NCBI RefSeq assembly: GCF_007748195.1
Contig: NZ_CP037920.1
Span: forward strand, 5,299,800 to 5,363,799
Origin: Gimesia aquarii
GTDB lineage: Bacteria > Planctomycetota > Planctomycetia > Planctomycetales > Planctomycetaceae
DNA length: 64,000 nucleotides
Direction: 5' to 3'
In this document: positions 29,186 to 37,209 of the stretch, piece after piece
Numbering within the stretch: the first letter of the stretch is position 1
Layout of the letters: every line of letters starts with the position of its first letter
The notes under the pieces: generated by a model
Databases searched by the model: none
The model's input: only the letters and a program-made list of their open reading frames with translations
What the model was told of the DNA's origin: nothing
Translations under genes and position numbers: made by a program

Positions 29186-29812
29186 TTAATCCAGAACATC
29201 ACCCAGTTCCTGCCTCAAGCGATGAAGGACTCGCGATTTGGCAACACGCACGGTCCCAGGGCGCATTGACAGATCCTCACCGACTTCCCTGGGAGTCTTC
29301 CCTTCCACAACAACTTGCCAAAATGCTTCCCAAGTCTGTTTGGCAAAATCCTCGCGGATCAGTTCGAGCGAATGAAGAAATAAACTGTCGTGGATCTCAT
29401 TGCCATCACTTTGATCGTCGTCCCATTCGACATCAGGAAATTGTGAAAGTGTTTTGTAGGCTTCGGTACCACCGATCGCTCCTGGTTGGCGACCGGTTTT
29501 ACGAAAGTGATCATAGGCTTTGTTACGTGTAATCGTCCGCATCCAACCACGAAACGTATCCCCGGGACGATCCTTATGGAACTGATTAATGTTCTTGGCA
29601 AGTGACTGAAATACATCCTGAAAAATATCGACGATATCCTGTTCTGGTACATTGAGCCGCCGGCACCAATAAAATACCAAAGGTGCGTATAACTCGACCA
29701 GACTATCCCAAGCCTTCGAGTCATTTTCTTTCAGCCTGCACAACAGACTTCGAGATGTTGAGACAGAACCAACTCGCACACTATTTTTTTGTGAGTCATC
29801 GGTTCGAGTCAT
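29186..29812 (-). CDS. ECF-type sigma-70 factor linked to a Ser/Thr kinase
   Basis: A 208-residue sigma factor. Region 2 is seen around AWDSLVELYAPLVFYWCRRL and DIFQDVFQSLAKN, and region 2.4 around FRGWMRTITRNKAYDHFRK. Region 4 lies near the C-terminus (EGKTPREVGEDLSMRPGTVRVAKSRVLHRLR). It lies 42 bp downstream of a membrane Ser/Thr kinase gene in the same direction, the arrangement described for STK-linked ECF groups in Planctomycetes. It presumably directs transcription in response to that kinase. No separate anti-sigma gene is present. Confidence 0.9.
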   Translation of the reverse strand: MTRTDDSQKNSVRVGSVSTSRSLLCRLKENDSKAWDSLVELYAPLVFYWCRRLNVPEQDIVDIFQDVFQSLAKNINQFHKDRPGDTFRGWMRTITRNKAYDHFRKTGRQPGAIGGTEAYKTLSQFPDVEWDDDQSDGNEIHDSLFLHSLELIREDFAKQTWEAFWQVVVEGKTPREVGEDLSMRPGTVRVAKSRVLHRLRQELGDVLD

Positions 29813-29854
29813 ATCGTTTTCTACTTTAATGCTGAGTATTCTAAAAGTTGAGTA

Positions 29855-31786
29855 TCACAATCGAAAAGAACGGCTGCGACGTGATTTGGCACTCACGACA
29901 CAAACTCCGATCACCAACAGAACAACTGCAATACAGGTCATCAAGATGAACGCTCCGCGAAGGCCAGTTCTCGTAGCTTCGATGTCACGGTCGAGTCGAC
30001 GTCCAATTTTGAAAACACCACCGACCTCACCAACATGCCAATCCTTCTTGGGGCTTTTACTCTTGGCGTCGTTATGGCAGTTGAGACAGCTTTTTTCCAT
30101 CAGACGAGGCTTGGCAAATAATAACCAACGATGTCCGTCGATCTCACGAAATTCGTAATACTCTTTAAATTGCTGCGCAGAACCATTCCGATTTTCTTCC
30201 AACCAATCCAATGCTTTGCGTTCAAATTCGTCTTGAGGGCCACCGTCTTTTCTGTTCGGCCATGGGTAGCGACTATAAATACGGGCGCTCAAATTTTCAT
30301 CAGTGTGGCTGATGCGCTCTCCCATGTCGATGGCAAACGTTGCTGGTAGCGGTAATATGCCATCTTGAGGTGTATAATGTGGTGAAATTCGCACATCAAC
30401 TTTATTTCGATTTAACCCATCAATCAACTCACTGTAAAATCTCCAGGTCTCGTCCAACATAGCCGCTTCCATCCGCGCACCTTCGAGAGCCGTTTGCCTC
30501 ACAAAATACTCGGACAAGCTCGATAGATAGACAATTCCCACTCCCGATCCTATAGCGACTGCCAAGAACAGGCTGACTGCAAAAGGATACCGACGACACC
30601 AGCGCCATAATCGTTCGCCGTATCCTTCCGGACGCGCGAGAATTGGTTCCTTAGCAAGGAAACGATGCAAATCATCGGCAAATTCACGAGAACTCTGATA
30701 CCTTCGCGCAGGAGCTTTCGCCATCGCTTTCATGCAGATTGTTTCTAAATCATGGGGAATTTGGTCATTCAGTTGTCTTGGAAAACGTGGTTCATCTTCG
30801 AGTACCTGCAGCAGGAGCATCCGTCGATTTCCCTGAAAAGGCCGTTCGCCCGTGAGTATTTCGTAGAGGATGACCCCAAGACTATAAATGTCGCTGTGAA
30901 CGTTTACCTCATGCGATTCACCTCGCGCTTGTTCGGGAGACATATACGCAGGCGTCCCCATGACACGGCCTTCGGAAGTCATCGTGTCGCCGTTATCGCG
31001 CTTCGCTAGTCCAAAGTCTGCAATGTGGGGGTGACCTTCGGCATCAATCAAGATATTTGATGGTTTCATATCTCGATGGATCACGTGATGTTCGTGTGCA
31101 TAGGCCAACGCATCTGCGATCTCAGCGACTAACTCAGCAGCACGATTATGGTCGATATTACCAGCCTGTATCTGGCTTTCTAGGGTTTCACCTTCAATGT
31201 ATTCAGTAACGAGATAACAGACATCTTCTTCAGTGTGGCCCGTGTCGTAGATTGCGACGATCGCTGGATGTTTGAGCTGAGCCGCACTGCGAGCCTCGCG
31301 GAAGAAGCGTTCGATTTCTTCATCGTCGGCAAAAATCCCAGCACGTTGTACTTTTAAAGCGACAATTCGGTCTAGCTCAACATCCCTGGCTCGAAAAACA
31401 TAACCGAATGAACCAACTCCCAGCTCAGCTTCCAGTTCGAATCGTCCCAATCGGCATGGTCCTTCGGCCAGTTTGCGAGCCAGTCGATGTCCTGAATCGA
31501 GTAAAACATCAGAACATTCGCCATCTTCATACTGGTAACCAACACTCCTGGCCACTTCAACCAGTTTTTGTGGAACATTAAGTGTTTGATCCTCAGCTCG
31601 ATCCGCATTGAGGAATTTTAGCTCAGTCACAAGACCGTCGGCATATTCATCTAAATTCTGAAGTGAAGAATCACAATGTTGGCAATCAGTGACATGGGCT
31701 GCAATCTTTTCCAACTTTGCTTCAGGAAGATCACCGACAGCAAAGGCTTTCAGTTCATCAGCTCTCGGACAAATCGAAGACGCCAT
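29855..31786 (-). CDS. transmembrane Ser/Thr protein kinase with zinc-finger N-terminus and periplasmic c-heme sensor domain
   Basis: A 643-residue protein. Residues 1-40 resemble the zinc-binding domain of anti-sigma factors (C6, H31, C35, C38). The kinase domain (about 114-380) is intact: GVGSFGYV, K145, HRDMKPSN at 237-244, DFG at 257-259 and SPE at 284-286. A helix at 401-424 leads to an extracytoplasmic domain (about 430-605) resembling the Tll0287-like/DUF3365 family, with LPATFAIDMGE and a c-type heme motif CLNCH at 567-571. A second helix spans 611-632. A ribosome site AAGGAG precedes the start. It would let a periplasmic redox, ligand or heme signal control the downstream ECF sigma factor. 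Confidence 0.9.
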   Translation of the reverse strand: MASSICPRADELKAFAVGDLPEAKLEKIAAHVTDCQHCDSSLQNLDEYADGLVTELKFLNADRAEDQTLNVPQKLVEVARSVGYQYEDGECSDVLLDSGHRLARKLAEGPCRLGRFELEAELGVGSFGYVFRARDVELDRIVALKVQRAGIFADDEEIERFFREARSAAQLKHPAIVAIYDTGHTEEDVCYLVTEYIEGETLESQIQAGNIDHNRAAELVAEIADALAYAHEHHVIHRDMKPSNILIDAEGHPHIADFGLAKRDNGDTMTSEGRVMGTPAYMSPEQARGESHEVNVHSDIYSLGVILYEILTGERPFQGNRRMLLLQVLEDEPRFPRQLNDQIPHDLETICMKAMAKAPARRYQSSREFADDLHRFLAKEPILARPEGYGERLWRWCRRYPFAVSLFLAVAIGSGVGIVYLSSLSEYFVRQTALEGARMEAAMLDETWRFYSELIDGLNRNKVDVRISPHYTPQDGILPLPATFAIDMGERISHTDENLSARIYSRYPWPNRKDGGPQDEFERKALDWLEENRNGSAQQFKEYYEFREIDGHRWLLFAKPRLMEKSCLNCHNDAKSKSPKKDWHVGEVGGVFKIGRRLDRDIEATRTGLRGAFILMTCIAVVLLVIGVCVVSAKSRRSRSFRL

Positions 31787-31843
31787 GAATTAACTCCTTA
31801 TGTCCTATCTTACCGAACTCGTTTGTAGTACTCCAAATGATAA

Positions 31844-31859
31844 TAACGCACAAGCGTTA
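31844..31859. promoter_or_regulatory. palindromic operator candidate, copy 1 (kinase side)
   Basis: A perfect dyad TAACGC-acaa-GCGTTA lies 58 bp upstream of the kinase start. Read on the minus strand it is ATGTAACGC-N4-GCGTTAT, the same extended sequence as copy 2 on the plus strand. It probably binds a dimeric regulator of the kinase/sigma operon. Confidence 0.65.
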
Positions 31860-31962
31860 CATTCGCGAAGCAATTTGTCGTAAGCAATTTCTAATGAAAG
31901 ACTTAGCATATTACAGTTCATAAGCAGAGGTCCCCTCCTACATAACTCATAAAGGAACGATG

Positions 31963-31978
31963 TAACGCGTCTGCGTTA
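31963..31978. promoter_or_regulatory. palindromic operator candidate, copy 2 (Tat-protein side)
   Basis: TAACGC-gtct-GCGTTA, with the extended ATG...T flanks identical to copy 1 in inverted orientation; only the 4-nt spacer differs. The centres are 119 bp apart. A TATATA-like sequence begins a few bases downstream, so the dyad may overlap a -35 region of the 32084 gene. Confidence 0.65.
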
Positions 31979-32083
31979 TCTTATATAGCAGGAAATCTGT
32001 AGACTTCGACTCTGTTTTCGGCAATAGGAAAATTGGATCCGTGCTTATCATTTTCGATCCATCACATTAGTAGGAGAAACAAA

Positions 32084-33640
32084 ATGAACTCGAACAGCCG
32101 CCGCGAATTTCTGGCAGACATCGGACGAGGTATGTTGATCGGAAGCGTAGGGTCATCACTCGCGCTTGATCTCGGACTTTCTCCTGCTTTCGCTGATGAT
32201 GACTCTAAGAAGCTTACTTTTGGGAACATGGAACCCCTGGTCGCAGCCTTGCAGGAAACACCGCTCAATAAACTGCAAACAATGCTGGTCAAAAAATTAA
32301 ATTCTGGTACCGATTTGCAGACTTTAATATCGGCTGCCGCTCTTGCAAATACGCGATCATTTGGCGGCCAGGATTATACAGGATTTCATACGTTTATGGC
32401 GCTTGCACCTGCCTACCAGATGGCCCAACAACTGCCTACGGAACTCAAGCCACTTCCCGTATTGAAAGTACTCTATCGAAACACCTCACGGATTCAGGAA
32501 ACGGGGCACCACAAAAATGAAGTCCTCCATCCTGTGAAGGCAACAACTCTGCCGAAAGGGAGTGCCGGTGGACCACTGTTGCAGGCAGCAACTCGTAGTG
32601 CTGATTACGACAAAGCCGAAGGTATATTCGCCGCACAGGCGCAAGGGCCCATTGGTGAAGCCTTCAACCATTTACAGTTCGCGATTCAGGATGAACTCAA
32701 CGTTCATCGTGTTGTTTTGTCCTGGCGCGCGTGGGCAATGCTCGATATGGTCGGCCAAGAACACGCACACAGCCTCCTTCGTCAATCGGTCAGGTTCTGT
32801 GTGAAAGCGGAACAAGGTATTGTCAACTCGAAGCGTCAACCATCAAAAATTCGGACCGTGCTTCCCATGCTTCTTGACCAATACCGTTTGCTCAGTAAAC
32901 CAATTGGGAAGCGAAAAGCAGATGATGCCTGGGTAGAATCGCTCGCTCAAACGATCTACCATGGCAGCTCAGAACAAGCCGCCGACGCTGCTGCTGCGGC
33001 CCTGGCAGAAGGTTTTGATCCTGAAGCAATCGGAGAGGCAATCTCCCTCGCCTCGAATGCTCTGGTCCTGCACGACCAGGGTCGCACGAAGGCACGCCCC
33101 GATAAACCGATTGGCAGCGTACATGGGGATTCTGTTGGCGTACATGCTTCCGATTCGGCCAACGCCTGGCGGAATATTGCCCGTGTAAGCAACAAGCGGA
33201 ATATGCTCGCTAGCTTAATTGTTGGGGCTTATCATACAGCCACTGGCAGATACAAAAGCAAACTGAATGCGGTATCTTATCCGCTCGATGAACAGATTGA
33301 GCAGATTACGTCAAAGAATCCAGCAACACTGATTCAAGAAGTAGAAGCCGCCATTCGCGATAAGGACCAGTTCCGTGCTGCAGCTGTGGTTCATCGTTAT
33401 GGAGAACTTGGACATAGCGCGCGTCCGGTATTCGATCTTTTGCTGCGATACGCCACCAGCGAAGATGGTGCCTTGCACGCCGAAAAGTATTACAGCACGG
33501 TGAATGAGGAATTCCGTAATACGCGAGCAGCGTTCCGTTGGCGCCAACTCGTAGGCCTTGCTCGTGTCACTGCCAGCGAATATGGTAAACCATCTCCTGG
33601 TTATGCAGAAGCCTGTGGATTGTTGAACGTCAATTCTTAA
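32084..33640 (+). CDS. Tat-exported protein of unknown function
   Basis: ATG 32084 follows a strong TAGGAGAA ribosome site and starts a twin-arginine signal (SRREFLADIGRG, hydrophobic to about residue 38, AFA cleavage). The 518-residue protein is mostly helical and His-rich in patches (HTFMALAPAYQMA, QETGHHKNEVLHP, QDELNVHRVVLSWRAW, GSVHGDSVGVHASDSANAW). I do not recognise a characterised family; similar Tat proteins occur in planctomycetes. Folding before export suggests a bound cofactor or metal. It is divergent from the heme-sensor kinase operon and shares a duplicated palindrome with it, so it is a candidate target or partner of that system. Confidence 0.85.
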   Translation: MNSNSRREFLADIGRGMLIGSVGSSLALDLGLSPAFADDDSKKLTFGNMEPLVAALQETPLNKLQTMLVKKLNSGTDLQTLISAAALANTRSFGGQDYTGFHTFMALAPAYQMAQQLPTELKPLPVLKVLYRNTSRIQETGHHKNEVLHPVKATTLPKGSAGGPLLQAATRSADYDKAEGIFAAQAQGPIGEAFNHLQFAIQDELNVHRVVLSWRAWAMLDMVGQEHAHSLLRQSVRFCVKAEQGIVNSKRQPSKIRTVLPMLLDQYRLLSKPIGKRKADDAWVESLAQTIYHGSSEQAADAAAAALAEGFDPEAIGEAISLASNALVLHDQGRTKARPDKPIGSVHGDSVGVHASDSANAWRNIARVSNKRNMLASLIVGAYHTATGRYKSKLNAVSYPLDEQIEQITSKNPATLIQEVEAAIRDKDQFRAAAVVHRYGELGHSARPVFDLLLRYATSEDGALHAEKYYSTVNEEFRNTRAAFRWRQLVGLARVTASEYGKPSPGYAEACGLLNVNS

Positions 33641-33672
33641 TCGCAAGTCTCGTACAAATCTGAAAAAGAATG

Positions 33673-33716
33673 CATCCAAGACAATTCGATAAGAGTTGTC
33701 TTGGATGTTTCACTTT
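33673..33716. terminator. bidirectional intrinsic terminator between convergent genes
   Basis: A perfect 12-bp stem (catccaagacaa / ttgtcttggatg) with an 11-nt loop is followed on the plus strand by tttcacttt and on the minus strand by a T-rich stretch. It lies between the stops at 33640 and 33725. Confidence 0.85.
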
Positions 33717-33724
33717 AAACCGTG

Positions 33725-34051
33725 CTACTCCCAACTGCGTACTTTTATGAAATGGACCATATCCCCTTCAGCAGCTTCTATGTTTTCCATCAATTGGAAA
33801 TAGGCTTGGCAGTTTGGACTTTCATTTACAGCTTCCATGGCAGCCGATACATCCTCCTTACTGGCCCAGTGAATGACATCGACCCATTGTCGTCCCTCAC
33901 GTTTCAGTAAGTCTCTTCTCAAGAACCCCTTTTGTTTGCGCAGGAAACCCTCCTGTAAAGCTTCAGAGGCCTTTAGCAACGCCGGCTCACTGATACCTTC
34001 GGCAAGAGTAAAAGGAGCCCATTCCACAATCACTTTTTCAGACATAATCAT
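33725..34051 (-). CDS. small dimeric alpha/beta-barrel (ABM-like) protein
   Basis: A 108-residue protein with the alternating strand-helix pattern of antibiotic-biosynthesis-monooxygenase-like proteins: VIVEWAPF strand, ISEPALLKASEALQEGF helix, QKGFLRRDLLKREGRQWVDVIHWASKEDVSAAM. Members act as small oxygenases, heme-degrading enzymes or ligand binders; the catalytic type cannot be read here. It is 69 bp downstream of the AlkC-like gene in the same direction. Confidence 0.65.
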   Translation of the reverse strand: MIMSEKVIVEWAPFTLAEGISEPALLKASEALQEGFLRKQKGFLRRDLLKREGRQWVDVIHWASKEDVSAAMEAVNESPNCQAYFQLMENIEAAEGDMVHFIKVRSWE

Positions 34052-34120
34052 AATAGAACTCTTTCTTTAAATATTAGTTTGGCTATTTGAAATGACTCAT
34101 CGTTGACAATAAATTTCTTT

Positions 34121-35251
34121 TTACGGCATGATTAACTCGAAATCTTTAGCACCAAATGAAGACCCATTCACAAAAATTTCAATGCGGTGTGTGCCTGGAT
34201 AATAAACTCGTGTCGTAATTTTTTTGAGCGGATGTTTTCGTGAGACATTGAGTGTTGAAGAAGGTTCCAGAATTCCTGTTTTGCATTTAAAGACCTTAGG
34301 AGTAGTGGTCCCATTTGCTTTTTGATGATGAATTGCATAATCAATGATCAAATTCTGAGGTCTTGTGGAAGTAGATCGCAAAGAAATTTCAAACTTGAGC
34401 TCATTACCAAAATTGACAGATGGCGTCAAAATATCAAACGTTTCAAGCTCTGCTCTGAGTGTGCCGTATCCAAGCGCTTTTAAAGTCTTCTGGTGTCCCT
34501 GCTTGATCAAGGTACGACAAGCATGCCGCACTAATTTTTCTCTATTTTTTTCTGCATCTTTCATCCACCTTTTCGCAATTTCTGCCACAAGATCCGGATG
34601 ATCTTTGGCAATATCATTCAAATTATTGGCAACAGAACGTCGTACATATTCTTCCTTGTCGTCCTTCAAGATTTCAAGTAGTGCCAAAATAGGGGTTGGG
34701 TCATCAATGAAACCGGGTAATTGCATCGCCCAGGGAAGACGTGGACGCGTGCCTTCCGAAACCAGACGACGTACATGATAGTTCGAATCTTTGGCCCATT
34801 TTTTCAGCACAGATAAAGTGCGTCTGGGCTCTGCTAAAAGAAAATGTCGAATGCCAAATTCAGAAGTAAACCGCTTGGTCATTTCCTTAAACAAAGACAT
34901 GGAAAGGTCAAAGTGCTCAAGTCCCTGAAGGCCGACATATTCCACCATAGGCATCACCCCCCAACCAGAGATACCACTTTCTGCGTTGACTGGATCGTCA
35001 ACATCACCTCCATTCTCCTCAGCAAGACTGCTCAACATCACGGAAGCCGCTTTTTCAAAATCACGAGGCAAAAAAGTGCAAAGCGCTTCAGTAATTTGTG
35101 CGGAGCGTTCTTTAAGCTCTAATTTTTTGAGACCTTTAGTCGACATTTTCGTAAACCCACTGCAATCAAAGTCAGGCCAGGCCCTCTGAAAATGTGCCCC
35201 CATAGCAACAATTATTTTTTTGTTAAACATGTTTTTAAACGGCTCAATCAT
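34121..35251 (-). CDS. alkC: AlkC-type DNA glycosylase (alkylation repair) with C-terminal Ig-like domain
   Basis: A 376-residue protein. Residues about 1-255 are HEAT-like helical repeats in the AlkC pattern: MIEPFKNMFNKKI start, EGTRPRLPWAMQLPGFIDDP, and DDKEEYVRRSVANNLNDIAKDHPD. Residues about 270-376 are beta-rich and match the Ig-like domain that a subset of AlkC enzymes carry for DNA contact. AlkC excises 3-methyladenine-type lesions without base flipping. The ribosome site is AGGAACG. The gene lies divergent from a WYL regulator, and an AlkD-like gene lies on the other side of that regulator. Confidence 0.88.
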   Translation of the reverse strand: MIEPFKNMFNKKIIVAMGAHFQRAWPDFDCSGFTKMSTKGLKKLELKERSAQITEALCTFLPRDFEKAASVMLSSLAEENGGDVDDPVNAESGISGWGVMPMVEYVGLQGLEHFDLSMSLFKEMTKRFTSEFGIRHFLLAEPRRTLSVLKKWAKDSNYHVRRLVSEGTRPRLPWAMQLPGFIDDPTPILALLEILKDDKEEYVRRSVANNLNDIAKDHPDLVAEIAKRWMKDAEKNREKLVRHACRTLIKQGHQKTLKALGYGTLRAELETFDILTPSVNFGNELKFEISLRSTSTRPQNLIIDYAIHHQKANGTTTPKVFKCKTGILEPSSTLNVSRKHPLKKITTRVYYPGTHRIEIFVNGSSFGAKDFELIMP

Positions 35252-35413
35252 CTCGTTCCTATTCTAGAATTACACTTTTATTTCTGATCGAAAGTTACTT
35301 AGTCAGTTTAAAATGATAAAAGTAACTCATTAGAACTATTTTCTAAGACATCAAAACAGCACACACTGAATTGGTTTGATTTTCGATGATGAATGATAAT
35401 TGACTAATAAGAC

Positions 35414-35430
35414 AAAATATGTCATATTTT
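35414..35430. promoter_or_regulatory. 17-bp palindrome at the WYL regulator start
   Basis: AAAATATG-T-CATATTTT is a perfect odd dyad ending 4 bp before the ATG of the regulator. A TTGACT at 35400 lies 17 bp before a CATATT inside the dyad, so it may overlap the -10 box. This placement suits autorepression and would give a very short or absent leader. Confidence 0.55.
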
Positions 35431-35434
35431 ATAC

Positions 35435-36169
35435 ATGGGACGTAAAAAAATACTATCCAGACTCGAACGCCTTGATGAACTCATTGGCTTGCTCAAAGCA
35501 GGAGAATTCTACACTGTTTCCGACCTTGCCAATCGCCTTTCTGTAACTCCTCGCACTTTGATGCGCGATCTGGATGTATTAAGAGACAAAGGTTACCCCA
35601 TAGAAGCAAGTCAGGGACGCGGTGGGGGTATATGGCTGCGCCGCCATTGGGGAATTGGCCGGCTCAATCTCAATTACCGTGAGGTGATCGACTTATTGCT
35701 CAGTATGGCAGTCATGGAAAAAATTGGCTCTCCTATCTTTCTTGGAAATTTAAAAGCAATTCGACATAAGATATCTGTCTCTTTCCCACAGGAACAAAGA
35801 GATAGAATCCAAGCCTTAAGGAGAAGAATTCTGGTCGGCGAATTGGCCTCTCAACAGGTTTTGGAGGATTTTCAAAACGTGGCGGCGATTAAGGGGCATG
35901 CTGTATACGAAGCGTTCTTTGAAATGAAGGAACTCAAAATTACTTATGAAGATGCCGAAAAGAAAAAAACGAAGCGCATCATTGAACCACATTATTTACT
36001 TCTGAATTGGCCTGTGTGGTATGTAATGGCCTGGGATCATCTTCGAAACGATGCCAGATGCTTCAGACTGGATCGTATCAGAACAGCAAAAACAATCGAA
36101 AATTCATTTCGATTGATCAATGAGAAAAAGCTGATGGAATCGATTGAAGATTTTGCCTCTTCGATATAA
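35435..36169 (+). CDS. HTH / WYL-domain transcriptional regulator
   Basis: A 244-residue protein. The N-terminal winged helix (about 10-65) contains YTVSDLANRLSVTPRTLMRDLDVL, a DeoR/HTH_11-type recognition helix, followed by a GRGGGIWL wing. The C-terminal half has the WYL-type segment NWPVWYVMAWDHLRNDARCFRLDRI. WYL regulators sense nucleic acids or nucleotides in several DNA-damage and defence contexts. Two alkylation-repair genes flank it (34121 and 36327), so control of alkylation repair is a reasonable inference. Confidence 0.88.
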   Translation: MGRKKILSRLERLDELIGLLKAGEFYTVSDLANRLSVTPRTLMRDLDVLRDKGYPIEASQGRGGGIWLRRHWGIGRLNLNYREVIDLLLSMAVMEKIGSPIFLGNLKAIRHKISVSFPQEQRDRIQALRRRILVGELASQQVLEDFQNVAAIKGHAVYEAFFEMKELKITYEDAEKKKTKRIIEPHYLLLNWPVWYVMAWDHLRNDARCFRLDRIRTAKTIENSFRLINEKKLMESIEDFASSI

Positions 36170-36184
36170 CTCAAAGGAGACCCG

Positions 36185-36220
36185 ATGACCACTGAAAGAG
36201 TACAAAACAGCAATCACTGA
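36185..36220 (+). other. 11-codon ORF behind a very strong ribosome site (leader peptide or gene remnant)
   Basis: AAAGGAG lies 5 bp before an ATG opening the 11-residue frame MTTERVQNSNH and a stop, only 15 bp after the WYL gene. Such a site normally serves a full gene. The frame could be the 5' stump of a deleted co-transcribed gene, or a leader peptide for alkD 106 bp downstream. Nothing proves translation. Confidence 0.35.
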
Positions 36221-36270
36221 CAACTTTTGCTCGAATTAGTTCATAATCTACTTATTTTATGATACATTGA

Positions 36271-36300
36271 ATGTGATTAATTTTGAGTGACTAATCACAT
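36271..36300. promoter_or_regulatory. 9-bp inverted repeat upstream of alkD
   Basis: ATGTGATTA and TAATCACAT are perfect complements separated by 12 bp, 26 bp before the alkD start, followed by a pyrimidine-rich cttttcccttt. It could be an operator or a terminator of the WYL transcript. Confidence 0.45.
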
Positions 36301-36326
36301 CTTTTCCCTTTGTGAGGTGACATAAC

Positions 36327-37037
36327 ATGAAAACTGTAAAACAGGTTATGGTCGAGCTCAAGAAAAAAGGCGACGCACAGACTCGAAAGACCTACGCACG
36401 TCATGGGATGCCGGAGGACACGTTTGGTGTGAAGATTGCTGATCTCAAATTGATTGCCAAGAAAATCAAAGGAAACCAAGCACTGGCCTGCGAGTTATAT
36501 GAGACAGGAAATTACGATGCCATGTACCTAGCCGGTATTGTGGCTGATGGCTCACAAATGACAAAAAAGCAACTGGAATCATGGGCCAAAACAGCAACAT
36601 GTGCCATGCTATCGGAGTATACTGTCCCTGGAGTTGCCAGCGAAAGCCCTCATGCTCAGGCGCTGGCCATGAAATGGATTCGATCCAAGACGGAGTCGAT
36701 TGCGAGTAGTGGTTGGAATACCTACACTGGCATCATAGCGACAACACCTGATGAAGACTTAGATCTGGAGGAAATTAAATCGCTCTTGGATCGAGTTGCC
36801 AGAGAAGTTCACCAGGCACCTAATAAAGTTCGTTACACAATGAATGGATTTGTCATAGCCGTGGGTTCCTACGTTAAACCACTGTTGAAAAAGGCTAAGC
36901 AGGTCGCAAAGAAAGTAGGTGTTGTGTCGGTCGACATGGGCGATACCGCGTGCAAAGTTCCACAGGCCTTGACATACATTGAAAAGATCGAATCAGCAGG
37001 TCGAGTTGGTAAAAAGCGCAAAACAATTAAATGCTAA
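36327..37037 (+). CDS. alkD: AlkD-like DNA alkylation repair protein
   Basis: A 236-residue helical protein of HEAT-like repeats in the DNA alkylation repair (AlkD) family pattern: KKGDAQTRKTYARHGMPEDTFGVKIADLKLIAKKI, NYDAMYLAGIVADG, and EVHQAPNKVRYTMNGFVIAVG. AlkD enzymes remove bulky or cationic alkyl adducts such as 7-methylguanine without flipping the base. I cannot assign the exact catalytic Asp/Trp residues with certainty. It is on the same strand as the WYL regulator with an inverted repeat before it. The C-terminus is Lys-rich. Confidence 0.85.
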   Translation: MKTVKQVMVELKKKGDAQTRKTYARHGMPEDTFGVKIADLKLIAKKIKGNQALACELYETGNYDAMYLAGIVADGSQMTKKQLESWAKTATCAMLSEYTVPGVASESPHAQALAMKWIRSKTESIASSGWNTYTGIIATTPDEDLDLEEIKSLLDRVAREVHQAPNKVRYTMNGFVIAVGSYVKPLLKKAKQVAKKVGVVSVDMGDTACKVPQALTYIEKIESAGRVGKKRKTIKC

Positions 37038-37098
37038 TCATCACTTGAATGAATCTTTCCCATCAACCCAAACTTTTCTTGAATCTCTCAAAAAAGAA

Positions 37099-37134
37099 GT
37101 CCGGGCAAACTGGACTACCCGGACATCATTTTTT
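37099..37134. terminator. intrinsic terminator between alkD and the BlaR1-like gene
   Basis: The stem gtccggg / cccggac with a 12-nt loop is followed by atcatttttt on the plus strand; an A6 run before the stem makes it usable on the minus strand too. It lies between two convergent stops. Confidence 0.8.
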
Positions 37135-37209
37135 ACTAAGGTTGAAAATCTTTTTCAGTGACCTGTCTCACCTTGTATAAGCACATCGAGTGGTCCCTGC
37201 TTTGCATGA

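Noticed and set aside
31844..31978. The TAACGC-N4-GCGTTA elements as ECF sigma promoters (AAC at -35, CGT at -10)
   Set aside because: The AAC and CGT are only about 6 bp apart instead of the 16-17 bp needed, and the perfect symmetry fits a dimer-binding operator better.
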